The translations under genes were made by a program, and so were the position numbers. A DNA stretch of 64,000 bases, taken from positions 1,612,001-1,676,000 of the forward strand of contig CBDATO010000001.1 of assembly GCA_965199805.1 (NCBI GenBank), given 5' to 3'. The DNA comes from DATAZK01 sp965199805 (GTDB lineage: Bacteria > Actinomycetota > Actinomycetes > Frankiales > Frankiaceae). The notes under the pieces were generated by a model, which did no database searches, had not been told where the DNA came from, and saw only the letters and a program-made list of their open reading frames with translations. Shown piece by piece: positions 27,943 through 36,296 of this stretch; the stretch's first letter is position 1, and each line of letters starts with the position of its first letter.

Positions 27943-30312
27943 GTGCGTCGCCTGTCCGTTCGTCGTGTCGTCGCTGCCTCGGCGGCGGTGGCCCTCACCG
28001 TCCCGCTGGCCCTGTTGGGAGCGACGCAGGCGTCAGCCGTGACCGGCGCCCCCAGCGCCCTCGCCACGCTGCCGGCCACCGCGAGCCCGATGTGGCAGAC
28101 GAGCGACGCCGTATGGGCACTGGCCGTGCGGGGCGGCGTCGTCTACGCCGCCGGCGACTTCACCTCGATCCGCCCGCCGGGGGCGGCCAAGGGCACCAGC
28201 GAGACCGCGATGAGCCGGATCGCCGCCTTCCACGCCGACGGCCCGGCCGCCGGCACCCCGTGCACCACCGCGAGCCCCTGCCCGGGCATCGGCGCCTGGA
28301 CCAACAAGGCGATCGACGGCAAGGTCTGGGCGCTCGACATCTCCCCCGACGGCAAGACCCTGTACGCCGGCGGCGACTTCATCTACGCGAGCGGCAAGCT
28401 GCACCGCAAGGCGGCGGCGTTCAACCTCACCGCGGCCGGTGGGCCGGTCCTCGCGTGGGACCCGCAGGTCACGGGCGGCACCGTCCGGGCGATCGCGAGC
28501 ACCTCGTCGACCATCTACCTGGGCGGCTCCTTCACCACCGTCGCCGGCGTCAGCCGGCCGCAGACGGCCGCGTACACCGCGGGCACCTACACGTTCATCC
28601 CCGGCTTCGGCGCGACCGTCGACGGCAGCGTCTACGCGCTGCTCGCCGGCCCCGGTGACCGGCTGGTGCTCGGCGGCCACTTCCGCACCGTCAACGGCGA
28701 CGCCCACTCCGGCATCGCCCAGGTCGACCTCGCCACCGGCAAGGTCAACGGCCCGATGTCCAACACGATCATCCCGGCCGGCGACAAGACGACGTTCTAC
28801 TCCGACGTCAAGACGCTGATCACCGACGGCACGTACGTCTACGTCGGCGCCGAGGGCACCGGCCGCGGGGTCTTCGACGGCCAGGTCTCGGTCGACCCGA
28901 GCACCGGCAACAGCGTGTGGAAGTCCAACTGTCTCGGCGCCACCCAGGCGCTCGCGCTGATCGGCAACGCGCTCTACATCGGCTCGCACTCGCACGACTG
29001 CTCGACCCTGCCGCTCGGCGGCTTCCCGCAGAAGCCGTACGACAACGGGCCCAACTCCTGGCACCACCTCAACGCCGAGCAGGCCGTCCCGACCGGCACC
29101 AACACCGGCGGTCAGCTGCTGACCTGGCTCCCCAAGCTCAACCCCGGCCCGACCAACGCCGCCACCCCCAACGAGCTCGGCCCGCGCGCCCTCGCCACCG
29201 ACGGCACCACCCTTTTCGTCGGGGGTCAGCAGACCAAGGTCAACGGGGTCGCCCAGCAGGGCCTGACCCGCTTCAGCCCGGGCGGCAGCGGGATCGCGCC
29301 GCTCCCCGTCACCGCGACCGCGGTGCGCGTCGGCAGTGACGTGACGATCCGCTTCACCAGCACGAGCGACCAGGACGACAAGCTGCTCTCCTACAGCGTC
29401 CTGCGCAACGGCACGACGCAGGTCTACTCGGCGGCGCAGCAGGTCTCCCCGTGGTGGCTCAACCAGAGCTACGTCTACCGCGACCGGGGAGCTCCGGCCG
29501 GCGCGACGTACACGGTGGTCGTCACCGACGCGAGCGGCCTGACCGCCCAGACCACGGTCACCCCGACGACCAGCAGCGGCTACTCCGCCGTCGTGCTGGC
29601 CGACAAGCCGTCGCTGTACTGGCGGCTCAACGAGACCAGCGGCACGGTCGCGAAGGACTCGTCCGGCAAGAACGCCACCGGCACCTACCGCGCCACCACC
29701 TTGAACAAGGCGGGGGCCATCGACAAGGACGTCGCCATCGGCGAGGCCGGCGCGACCGGCCAGGGCGTCTCCCAGACCGCTGCTCCGGTGGCGCCGCCGA
29801 AGACGTTCAGCGTCGAGGCCTGGTTCCGCACCACCTCGAAGACCGGCGGCCGTCTCATCGGCTGGTCCAACGCGGCCACCGGCACGAGCGCCCATCCCGA
29901 CCGCACCATCTACATGAACACGCAGGGTCAGCTCCTGTACGGCACGTTCCAGACGACGACCGACAAGACCCAGCAGTGCGCCAACGGCAACGTCTTCTAC
30001 GTCGCGGGTCAGTGCTACGTCTGGTCGCAGCAGGACTTCAACGACGGCGGCTGGCACCACGTCGTCGTGACCCAGTCGTCCACGGCCGGCGCCAACCTGT
30101 ACGTCGACGGCCAGCTGGTCGGCTCCCTGCCGCTCGCCACCGCACCGGCTACGTACACCGGCCTCTGGCGCGTGGGCACCGACCCGTCGGCGGCGTCCTT
30201 CACGCAGCACGGCACGACCTACGGCTGGAACGGCGACGTGGACGAGGTGGCCGTCTACCCGACGGCGCTCACCCCGGCGCAGGTCACGGCCCACTACAAG
30301 GCGGGCAACTGA
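27943..30312 (+). CDS. Large secreted protein: beta-propeller-like repeats plus C-terminal LamG/jelly-roll domain
   Basis: A 789-residue exported protein. GTG 27943 is chosen: GGGGGA lies eight bases upstream and the product then starts with a clean signal peptide (RRLSVRRVV, hydrophobic core, ASAV). Residues ~40-430 contain repeated YAAGDFTSI, YAGGDFIYA, YLGGSFTTV, LVLGGHFRTVNG and FVGGQQTKVNG units, a propeller-like GGxF repeat. A fibronectin-like strand set follows. The last ~200 residues resemble a concanavalin/LamG fold (YWRLNE, FSVEAWFRT, WHHVVVTQ, DGQLVG, DEVAVYPTALT). Glycan or surface binding is likely, by inference. No anchor is visible. Confidence 0.87.
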   Translation: MRRLSVRRVVAASAAVALTVPLALLGATQASAVTGAPSALATLPATASPMWQTSDAVWALAVRGGVVYAAGDFTSIRPPGAAKGTSETAMSRIAAFHADGPAAGTPCTTASPCPGIGAWTNKAIDGKVWALDISPDGKTLYAGGDFIYASGKLHRKAAAFNLTAAGGPVLAWDPQVTGGTVRAIASTSSTIYLGGSFTTVAGVSRPQTAAYTAGTYTFIPGFGATVDGSVYALLAGPGDRLVLGGHFRTVNGDAHSGIAQVDLATGKVNGPMSNTIIPAGDKTTFYSDVKTLITDGTYVYVGAEGTGRGVFDGQVSVDPSTGNSVWKSNCLGATQALALIGNALYIGSHSHDCSTLPLGGFPQKPYDNGPNSWHHLNAEQAVPTGTNTGGQLLTWLPKLNPGPTNAATPNELGPRALATDGTTLFVGGQQTKVNGVAQQGLTRFSPGGSGIAPLPVTATAVRVGSDVTIRFTSTSDQDDKLLSYSVLRNGTTQVYSAAQQVSPWWLNQSYVYRDRGAPAGATYTVVVTDASGLTAQTTVTPTTSSGYSAVVLADKPSLYWRLNETSGTVAKDSSGKNATGTYRATTLNKAGAIDKDVAIGEAGATGQGVSQTAAPVAPPKTFSVEAWFRTTSKTGGRLIGWSNAATGTSAHPDRTIYMNTQGQLLYGTFQTTTDKTQQCANGNVFYVAGQCYVWSQQDFNDGGWHHVVVTQSSTAGANLYVDGQLVGSLPLATAPATYTGLWRVGTDPSAASFTQHGTTYGWNGDVDEVAVYPTALTPAQVTAHYKAGN

Positions 30313-30313
30313 C

Positions 30314-31372
30314 TCAAGCGGGCACCGGCTGGTCGGCCCCCCGGTAGGCAGCGACGATCGGCTCGAGCTCGGCAGGGGTGGCGCCGTGCATGATGACGCC
30401 GTCACAGCCGAGCTCGAGCTGGTGCTTGACCGCGGCCACGCACTGCTCGGGGGTGCCGGTCGCGCTCGGCGCGAGCCACTCCGCGGGGATCAGCGTGGCG
30501 GCGTGCTCGAGCTGCTCGGTGGTGCCGACGACGTCGAGGCCGCGTACCGATGAGATGACCGGGTCGGCGAGGAAGCGCTCGAGGACGGCCGGGTCCCACT
30601 TGTTGATGCCGGTCAGCAGCTTGCCGTAGCCCTGCAGATACGTGCCGAGCCGGCCGACGGTCTTCATCAGGCGCTTCTCGTACGGCAGGTGGTCGCCGAC
30701 CGTCGCGAAGCACGACCAGACCTTGACCGACGCGGGGTCGCGCCCGGCCTGCTCGGCCGCGGTCTTCACGAGGCGGACGCAGCGCTCGGTGGTCTCGTCG
30801 GTGAAGTAGGTGTGTAGCACGACCTCGTCGAAGACGCGGCCGGCCAGCTCCATGCTCCGGTCACCCATGGCGACCAGGCACAGCGGCAGGTACTCGTCGA
30901 GCGAGGCGTCGAGGTGCAGCACGGGGTAGGAGCCGACGGGACCGTCGTGGCCCATGATGACCTCGCCGCGGAAGAGCCGGCGCATGATCCCGGCGAAGTC
31001 CTCGAGCTCGGCGCTGGTGATGCGCGGGATGCCGTACGCGTCCTGCATCGGCGCGATGCCCCGGCCGAGGCCGAGGGTGAAGCGGCCGCCGGTAAGGCTC
31101 TGCATCGTGCGCACGATGCCGGCGGTGACGATCGGGTGGCGCGTGTTGTGGTTCGTCGCCGCCGTGACGATGCGGATCCGGTCGCTGACGGCCCCGGCCG
31201 CACCGCTGAGGGTCGCGATCTCCTTGCGGTTGTAGCGCTCGGAGATGAAGGTGGTGCCGAAGCCGAGCGCCTCACCGTCGCGTACCTCGTCGAGGATCTC
31301 GCGAGCCGTCTCCGGCTGGCCGGCGAGGCTGTAGAAGGCGAGCTCGTCGAGGACACGCGGTGCGGCTGTCAT
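30314..31372 (-). CDS. Luciferase-like (LLM) F420-dependent oxidoreductase
   Basis: A 352-residue TIM-barrel protein. GFGTTFISERY, RIRIVTAATNHNTRHP, MQSLTGGRFTLGLGRG and GTPEQCVAAV are the usual LLM blocks. In actinobacteria this class normally uses coenzyme F420; overall it resembles a mycobacterial-type F420 subfamily (MSMEG_2249-like). Substrate unknown. It starts 13 bases after the siderophore-reductase stop, so it is probably the third gene of that unit. Its end lies one base from the propeller/LamG gene stop, tail-to-tail. Confidence 0.9.
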   Translation of the reverse strand: MTAAPRVLDELAFYSLAGQPETAREILDEVRDGEALGFGTTFISERYNRKEIATLSGAAGAVSDRIRIVTAATNHNTRHPIVTAGIVRTMQSLTGGRFTLGLGRGIAPMQDAYGIPRITSAELEDFAGIMRRLFRGEVIMGHDGPVGSYPVLHLDASLDEYLPLCLVAMGDRSMELAGRVFDEVVLHTYFTDETTERCVRLVKTAAEQAGRDPASVKVWSCFATVGDHLPYEKRLMKTVGRLGTYLQGYGKLLTGINKWDPAVLERFLADPVISSVRGLDVVGTTEQLEHAATLIPAEWLAPSATGTPEQCVAAVKHQLELGCDGVIMHGATPAELEPIVAAYRGADQPVPA

Positions 31373-31385
31373 GCGCCAGAGGATG

Positions 31386-32240
31386 TCAGGCGACGCCGGC
31401 GGCTCGTTCGGCGGCCTCGACCTCGGCGTTCCACTCCCGCTTGGCCGAGCGCCAGCCCTCGTCGTCGGCGCCGGCCCGCCAGTAGCCGGAGATCGACAGC
31501 TGCTCGCGGGGGATGGCGCGCTCGATGCGCAGCAGCCGGCGCAGCTCCTTCACGAAGCCGGCCTCGCCGTGCACGAAGGCGTGCACCCGTCCCGTCGGGA
31601 ACTGCAGGCCGGTGACGGCGTCGACCAGCAGCTCCCCGACGGGACGGGAGTCTCGGTGGACCCACGTGACGTGGGCTCCGGTCGGGCCGGCCAGCGGCAG
31701 CTCGTCCGCCGCCCCCGGCACCTCGAGGAAGGCGTACGCGACCGCCTCGGCGGGCAGGGCGGCCAGGGCCACCGCGATGGCCGGCAGCGCGCTCTCGTCG
31801 CCGACGAACAGGTGCCAGTCAGCGGTCGGGTCGGGCGCGTACTCGCCGCCGGGGCCGACGAGGAGCACCTCGTCACCGGGCGCGAGCGCCTGCGCCCACG
31901 GCCCGGCGAGCCCGACGTCGCCGTGCGTCACGATGTCCAGGGTCAGGCTGCAGGTGGCGTCGTCCCAGTCGCGGACCGTGTACGTCCGCAGCCGCGGCTG
32001 GTGCTCGGCGGGCAGCTGCTCCCGCACGGCGGCGAGGTCGAGCGGGCGGGGATAGCTGACCCCGGACTCCAGGAAGACGATCTTCACGTACGAGTCGGTG
32101 AAGGGCGCGGCGCGGAACCCGGTGAGGTCGCCGCCGCCGAGCACCAGCCGGATGACGGCCGGGGTGATCCGCTCGGTGTGCAGGACGGAGGTGGACAGGG
32201 CCGTGCGGGAACGGGGCGCCGGCCGCGGATTCGTCGTCAT
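31386..32240 (-). CDS. Siderophore-interacting protein (FAD ferric-siderophore reductase)
   Basis: A 284-residue cytoplasmic flavoprotein of the ViuB/SIP family that reduces Fe(III)-siderophores to release iron. RTYTVRDWD is the FAD-binding segment, HGDVGLAGPWAQ the phosphate loop, FVGDESALPAI the NAD(P)H side, and SGYWRAGADDEGWRSAK the family-specific C-terminal block. The gene follows a DUF2470 gene by six bases, and an LLM gene follows it. No siderophore synthesis or ABC uptake gene is in the window. Confidence 0.95.
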   Translation of the reverse strand: MTTNPRPAPRSRTALSTSVLHTERITPAVIRLVLGGGDLTGFRAAPFTDSYVKIVFLESGVSYPRPLDLAAVREQLPAEHQPRLRTYTVRDWDDATCSLTLDIVTHGDVGLAGPWAQALAPGDEVLLVGPGGEYAPDPTADWHLFVGDESALPAIAVALAALPAEAVAYAFLEVPGAADELPLAGPTGAHVTWVHRDSRPVGELLVDAVTGLQFPTGRVHAFVHGEAGFVKELRRLLRIERAIPREQLSISGYWRAGADDEGWRSAKREWNAEVEAAERAAGVA

Positions 32241-32246
32241 GACCGA

Positions 32247-32918
32247 TTATTCAACGGGGGCCTCGTCGCCGGTGTGGTGCGAGTGGTCACGGCAGCGGCA
32301 CGTGAGGCAGAGCTTGACCTGCCAGGCCAGCTCCTGGGGGTTCGTCACCGGCCCGTTGAGGAACGGCATCCACACCGCGCTGACCCCGTCCTCGGACAGG
32401 ACGGCGAGCTCGATGCCGCGCCGGTCGATCGACCGGGCGATCACGGTGTCGGCGTCGGGGATGCCGTGGGCGCGCACGCAGGCGGTCAGCTCGGCCGCGT
32501 GACCGGTCGAGAGGTGCTCGAGCATCTGCTCGCCGTGTCCCCACAGCATGTCGGGCTGCGCCGCGTGGAAGGCGGCGAGCCGGACGGGCGCGCGGCGGGG
32601 GCTGACGAAGGTCACCTTCAGCAGCGCCATGCGGTAGAGCAGCCGGCGCTCGTCCCGGGCTCCGTGCACCCGCCGCACCGGGCCGCGCAGCTCGAGCGCC
32701 TCGAACGGCTCGGTGGCCGCGACGGTGATCGCGACGTGAGGGCCGGCGTCGAGCTGCCCGACGAGCGGTGACTCGGGCGGCAGGTACAGGATCGGCCGGC
32801 CGTACCGGTCGGCCGTGACCTTCGTGGCCGTCTCGAGGACCGTCGCCACGCTCGCGGTCATGAGCGCCGACCGCGCCATCTCGGCGAGGGTCAGTGGCTC
32901 GGGGTAGCTGCCTTCCAT
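32247..32918 (-). CDS. DUF2470/HugZ-like haem- or iron-associated protein
   Basis: A 223-residue protein. The N-terminal half is a split-barrel FMN-like fold (MTASVATVLETATKV, GRPILYLPPESPL, HVAITVAA). The C-terminal half is a DUF2470 domain (LSTGHAAELTACVRAHGI, ARSIDRRGIELAV). HugZ-type relatives degrade haem or bind it. A late cysteine pair (CLTCRC) and His-rich tail are unusual and could bind metal. It is first in a unit with the siderophore reductase and an LLM enzyme, behind a repeated-half-site element. An iron-supply role is the best inference. Confidence 0.83.
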   Translation of the reverse strand: MEGSYPEPLTLAEMARSALMTASVATVLETATKVTADRYGRPILYLPPESPLVGQLDAGPHVAITVAATEPFEALELRGPVRRVHGARDERRLLYRMALLKVTFVSPRRAPVRLAAFHAAQPDMLWGHGEQMLEHLSTGHAAELTACVRAHGIPDADTVIARSIDRRGIELAVLSEDGVSAVWMPFLNGPVTNPQELAWQVKLCLTCRCRDHSHHTGDEAPVE

Positions 32919-32933
32919 ACGAGATGTCTAACT

Positions 32934-32966
32934 ACTAAGGGCGCCTTTAGTCAAGGGACCCTTAGT
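32934..32966 (-). promoter_or_regulatory. Candidate operator: three ACTAAGG/CCTTAGT-type half-sites
   Basis: Just upstream of the DUF2470 start, ACTAAGGGCGCCTTTAGT (32934-32951) is an 18-bp palindrome with one mismatched pair. A further CCCTTAGT lies at 32959-32966, spaced 15 bases from the second half-site. It is AT-richer than its surroundings. It does not match the DtxR/IdeR consensus, so the regulator is unknown; control by iron is inferred only from the genes. Confidence 0.6.
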
Positions 32967-32978
32967 AAGTTGCGCGGG

Positions 32979-33878
32979 CTACCGGGCGAGCACGGCCGGG
33001 TTCTCCGCCATCCGCGACCCCGGCTGTGTCCCCGTCGAGGGTCCGGCCGCCGGGCTGGTGCCGGTGGCGAGCGAGTTCGCACTCAGGCGGCTGGTGGCAC
33101 CCGTCGCGTCCTTGGGCAGGACCTTCACCCAGGCGAGGCTCTGCAGCTGCGCCATCGACCCGTGGAACCAGCTGGCGTCGACCCCACCGCTGATGCCGCT
33201 CACCCGGGCGGAGTCCGTGTACTGCCAGAAGGTCGTGTACTTGAAGTCGCCGAACAGGTTCGGACCGGCGCCGCCCGTGTACTGCGCCGCCCACACCGGG
33301 TACTGGCTGAAGCCCGACGGGTTGCCCATGTAACCCCGCCAGAACCAGTTGCCGCTGTAGATCATCGGGACCCGGCCGATCGACTGCTGCAGCGTCGACA
33401 GGAACTGCTTGGCCCATGCGGTCACGTTCGCCGGCGACAGACCGCCGGTCATCTCGAGGTCGAGCACCGGCGGCAGGTAGCCGGGCTGGCGCACGTTGCC
33501 GATCTGGGCCGCGAAGCGCCGGGCGTCGGCTGTCGCGGTGGACAGCGGGAGCCGCGGCCGGCCGAAGTGGTAGCCGGCGACGTAGAGGCCGGCGGCACGC
33601 GCGTTGCGGAGGTCGGTGGCCGCGTACGGGTTCACGTAGTTGTTGCCCTCGCTGACCTTGACGAAGGCGAAGCTCGCACCCTGCGCCTTGACGGCACGCC
33701 AGTTGATCGCGTTGCCGTACGGGTGCTGCCAGTTGGAGACGTCGGGACCCCAGATCTGGCGGGTGTACGCGCCCGACATGGATCCCGTGGTGCCGAGCGG
33801 GGTGCATCCGACGGCGGTCAGGACGGCGAGCGATGCAGCAATCACGCCGAGCAGCAGGCGTGAGGCGGACTTGCGCAT
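32979..33878 (-). CDS. GH25 lysozyme-like muramidase, probable lipoprotein
   Basis: A 299-residue protein. The signal region ends with AVGC at Cys25, a plausible lipobox, so it is probably lipid-anchored outside the membrane. GH25 blocks follow: GPDVSNWQ, FAFVKVSEGNNYVNP, GLYVAGYHFGRP, PPVLDLEMTGG, VPMIYSGNWFW and WQYTDS. The Asp/Glu pair of DLEM is the expected catalytic acid region. The last ~40 residues are Ser/Thr/Pro-rich. Likely role: cutting the glycan strand of peptidoglycan during remodelling. It is divergent from an MMPL exporter. Confidence 0.9.
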   Translation of the reverse strand: MRKSASRLLLGVIAASLAVLTAVGCTPLGTTGSMSGAYTRQIWGPDVSNWQHPYGNAINWRAVKAQGASFAFVKVSEGNNYVNPYAATDLRNARAAGLYVAGYHFGRPRLPLSTATADARRFAAQIGNVRQPGYLPPVLDLEMTGGLSPANVTAWAKQFLSTLQQSIGRVPMIYSGNWFWRGYMGNPSGFSQYPVWAAQYTGGAGPNLFGDFKYTTFWQYTDSARVSGISGGVDASWFHGSMAQLQSLAWVKVLPKDATGATSRLSANSLATGTSPAAGPSTGTQPGSRMAENPAVLAR

Positions 33879-34025
33879 GGAAGCCTCAGAAACGGATCAG
33901 GCCGGGCCCAGGGATCAACGACGGCGGGCGCCCGGCGGGGCAGGTTGGCGGTACCTCAAGGCGTCCGGCGCGACCGGTCACCCTCTCTGCATCGTCCATA
34001 GGCTCGACGCCTCAAGGGTGGAATC

Positions 34026-34050
34026 GGGCAAATTGGCCCGTCAATTGCCC
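34026..34050. promoter_or_regulatory. Imperfect inverted repeat upstream of the MMPL gene
   Basis: GGGCAA and TTGCCC arms enclose a nearly symmetric AATTGGCCCGTCAAT core, giving a 25-base imperfect palindrome in the 253-base gap between the divergent GH25 and MMPL genes. It could be an operator, but no local regulator gene is present to pair with it. Confidence 0.4.
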
Positions 34051-34131
34051 TTATGCGAGCGCGGCCCCGCCGAAACGTGCAGGCTCGCGGTGACCCAGCC
34101 CGTCAGCACGCCGGACCGCCGGGAGACCCAC

Positions 34132-36228
34132 GTGTTCCATCGCCTCGGCGCCTTCCTGGCGCGACGGGCGCGCCTCGTCCTGGTCGCGAGCGTCCTGTTC
34201 CTGATCGCCTCGGCCGTGATCGGCATCGGGGCGTTCGGCCAGCTCGGCGACGAGGGCTTCGACGACCCGTCGTCCGCTTCGACGCAGGCGCAGGTCCTGC
34301 TGGACCAGGAGTTCGGCGGCGAGACCAACATCGTCTTCCTGGTCGAGGCGCGGTCGGGCACCGTCGACGACGCCGCGTCGACCGAGGGCGGTCTCGCGTT
34401 CACCCGGCAGCTGGAATCCGACCCCCGCCTCTCGCAGGTGACCTCGTACTGGACGAGCCGGGCGCCGGCGCTGCGCTCGATCGACGGCCGCTACGGGCTC
34501 ATCCTCGCCCGCGACGACGGTGACGGCGTCCTCGACGACTACAACGGCATGAGCAACGCCGCGGGCACCGTGCGGATCGGCGGGGAGAAGGGCACCGACG
34601 TCGGGGCGCAGGTCGGCAAGGACCTCGCCCTCGCCGAAGCCATCGCCGTCCCGGTGACGCTCGTGCTGCTGGTGGTCGCGTTCGGCAGCCTGACGTCGGC
34701 GCTGCTGCCGCTCGGCATCGCCGTCCTCGCCATCTTCGGCACGTTCGCCGAGCTCAGCCTGCTCGCACGGGTCACAGACATCAGCATCTTCGCCATCAAC
34801 CTGACCACCGCGCTCGGCCTCGGCCTCGGCATCGACTACGCGCTGCTCATGGTCAGCCGGTTCCGCGAGGAGCTCGCGGGCGGATCCACCGTGGCGCACG
34901 CCGTCGCTCGCACGACCGCCACGGCCGGGCGCACCATCGCCTTCTCCGCCCTCACGGTCGCCGCCGCCCTCGCCGCGATGCTCGTCTTCCCGGTGTACTT
35001 CCTCAAGTCGTTCGCGTACGCGGGCGTCGGCGTCACGATCTTCGCGGCGGCGAGCGCCCTGATCGTGCTGCCCGCCCTGCTCGCCCTGCTCGGCCACCGG
35101 GTCAATTCCGGCCGGGTGCCGGGCATCCGGCCGGACCGCAGCCCGCAGGCACCGTTCTGGGGGCGGCTCGCCCGGCTCGTGATGCGGCGGCCCGCACTGA
35201 CCGCCCTGCCCGTCATCGCGGTGCTGCTCGTCATGGCGTCGCCCCTGCTGCACGTCGGGTTCGGCACCCCCGACGCGCGCGTGCTGCCGGCCGACAACGC
35301 CGCCCACCAGGTCAGCGACATCCTCAGCACCGACTTCACGACGAAGCCGAACGTCGTCGAGGTGCTGGTGACCCCGACGCCGTCCGCTGCGGCGCTCGGT
35401 GATTACACGGGCCGGCTCGAACGGGTCCGCGGGGTGCAGCGGCTGACGGCCACGACCGGCGGCGACACGACCCGGCTGTCGCTCAGCACCGGCTACGACA
35501 GCGCGTCGGCCGACGCGCAACGGCTGGTGCACGCCGTACGCGACCTGCCGGGACCGCCGGGCAGCACCGTGCTCGTCGGTGGCGCCACCGCCGTCCTCAT
35601 CGACGCGAAGACGGCCATCTCCTCGACGCTGTGGCTCGCCGCGCTGATCATCGCCCTGACGACGCTGGTGCTGCTCTTCCTGTTCACCGGCAGCATCGTG
35701 CAGCCGGTGCGCGCCGTCATCGGCAATGTGCTCACGCTGGGCGCGACGCTCGGCGCAATGGTGTGGATCTTCCAGGACGGGCACCTGTCGGGCCTGCTTG
35801 GCTTCACGCCCGCGCCCATCAACACCTCGATGCCGGTCCTGCTGTTCTGCGTCGCGTTCGGCCTGTCGATGGACTACGAGGTCTTCCTCATCAGCCGCAT
35901 CAAGGAGCTGCACGACTCCGGCGCGGCGACCCCCGATGCCGTGTCGCACGGCCTCGCCCGTACCGGGCGGATCGTCTCCACCGCCGCCGCCCTGCTCGCC
36001 GTCAGCTTCTTCGCCTTCGGCACCAGCAAGGTCAGCTTCATCCAGTTCTTCGGCCTGGGCTCGGGCCTCGCCATCCTCATCGACGCCACCGTCATCCGCG
36101 GGGTGCTGGTGCCGGCCTCGATGCGGCTGCTCGGCGAACGCAGCTGGTACGCCCCCGGCCCCCTGCGCCGCCTGCACGACAAGGTCGGCTTCCGCGAAAC
36201 TCCCGCCGAAACCACAGCCGGGCGTTGA
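34132..36228 (+). CDS. MMPL-family (RND-like) membrane transporter
   Basis: A 698-residue protein with the MMPL layout. One N-terminal membrane helix is followed by an extracytoplasmic loop, five helices including LGIDYALLMVSRFREE, a second loop, and a repeat of the set with SMDYEVFLISRIKE. The paired Asp-Tyr residues in those helices carry the proton relay in MmpL3. Such proteins export lipids or drugs with the proton gradient. GTG 34132 is chosen because GGGAG precedes it and the helix starts at once. A DHA2 exporter lies 68 bases downstream, so the two may form an efflux pair. Cargo unknown. Confidence 0.92.
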   Translation: MFHRLGAFLARRARLVLVASVLFLIASAVIGIGAFGQLGDEGFDDPSSASTQAQVLLDQEFGGETNIVFLVEARSGTVDDAASTEGGLAFTRQLESDPRLSQVTSYWTSRAPALRSIDGRYGLILARDDGDGVLDDYNGMSNAAGTVRIGGEKGTDVGAQVGKDLALAEAIAVPVTLVLLVVAFGSLTSALLPLGIAVLAIFGTFAELSLLARVTDISIFAINLTTALGLGLGIDYALLMVSRFREELAGGSTVAHAVARTTATAGRTIAFSALTVAAALAAMLVFPVYFLKSFAYAGVGVTIFAAASALIVLPALLALLGHRVNSGRVPGIRPDRSPQAPFWGRLARLVMRRPALTALPVIAVLLVMASPLLHVGFGTPDARVLPADNAAHQVSDILSTDFTTKPNVVEVLVTPTPSAAALGDYTGRLERVRGVQRLTATTGGDTTRLSLSTGYDSASADAQRLVHAVRDLPGPPGSTVLVGGATAVLIDAKTAISSTLWLAALIIALTTLVLLFLFTGSIVQPVRAVIGNVLTLGATLGAMVWIFQDGHLSGLLGFTPAPINTSMPVLLFCVAFGLSMDYEVFLISRIKELHDSGAATPDAVSHGLARTGRIVSTAAALLAVSFFAFGTSKVSFIQFFGLGSGLAILIDATVIRGVLVPASMRLLGERSWYAPGPLRRLHDKVGFRETPAETTAGR

Positions 36229-36296
36229 CCTAGACGCCCGCCTCCACATAGACCCAGGAAGGCCGATGGCGAACGGGTGATCAGGAGTAGGACGCG

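Noticed and set aside
32934..32966. DtxR/IdeR iron box
   Set aside because: The half-sites (ACTAAGG/CCTTAGT) do not fit the TTAGGTTAG-type consensus, so the element is listed only as a candidate operator of unknown partner.
34051..36249. 732-codon minus frame opposite the MMPL gene
   Set aside because: Asp/Arg/Gly/His-rich antisense shadow; the MMPL frame has proper membrane helices.
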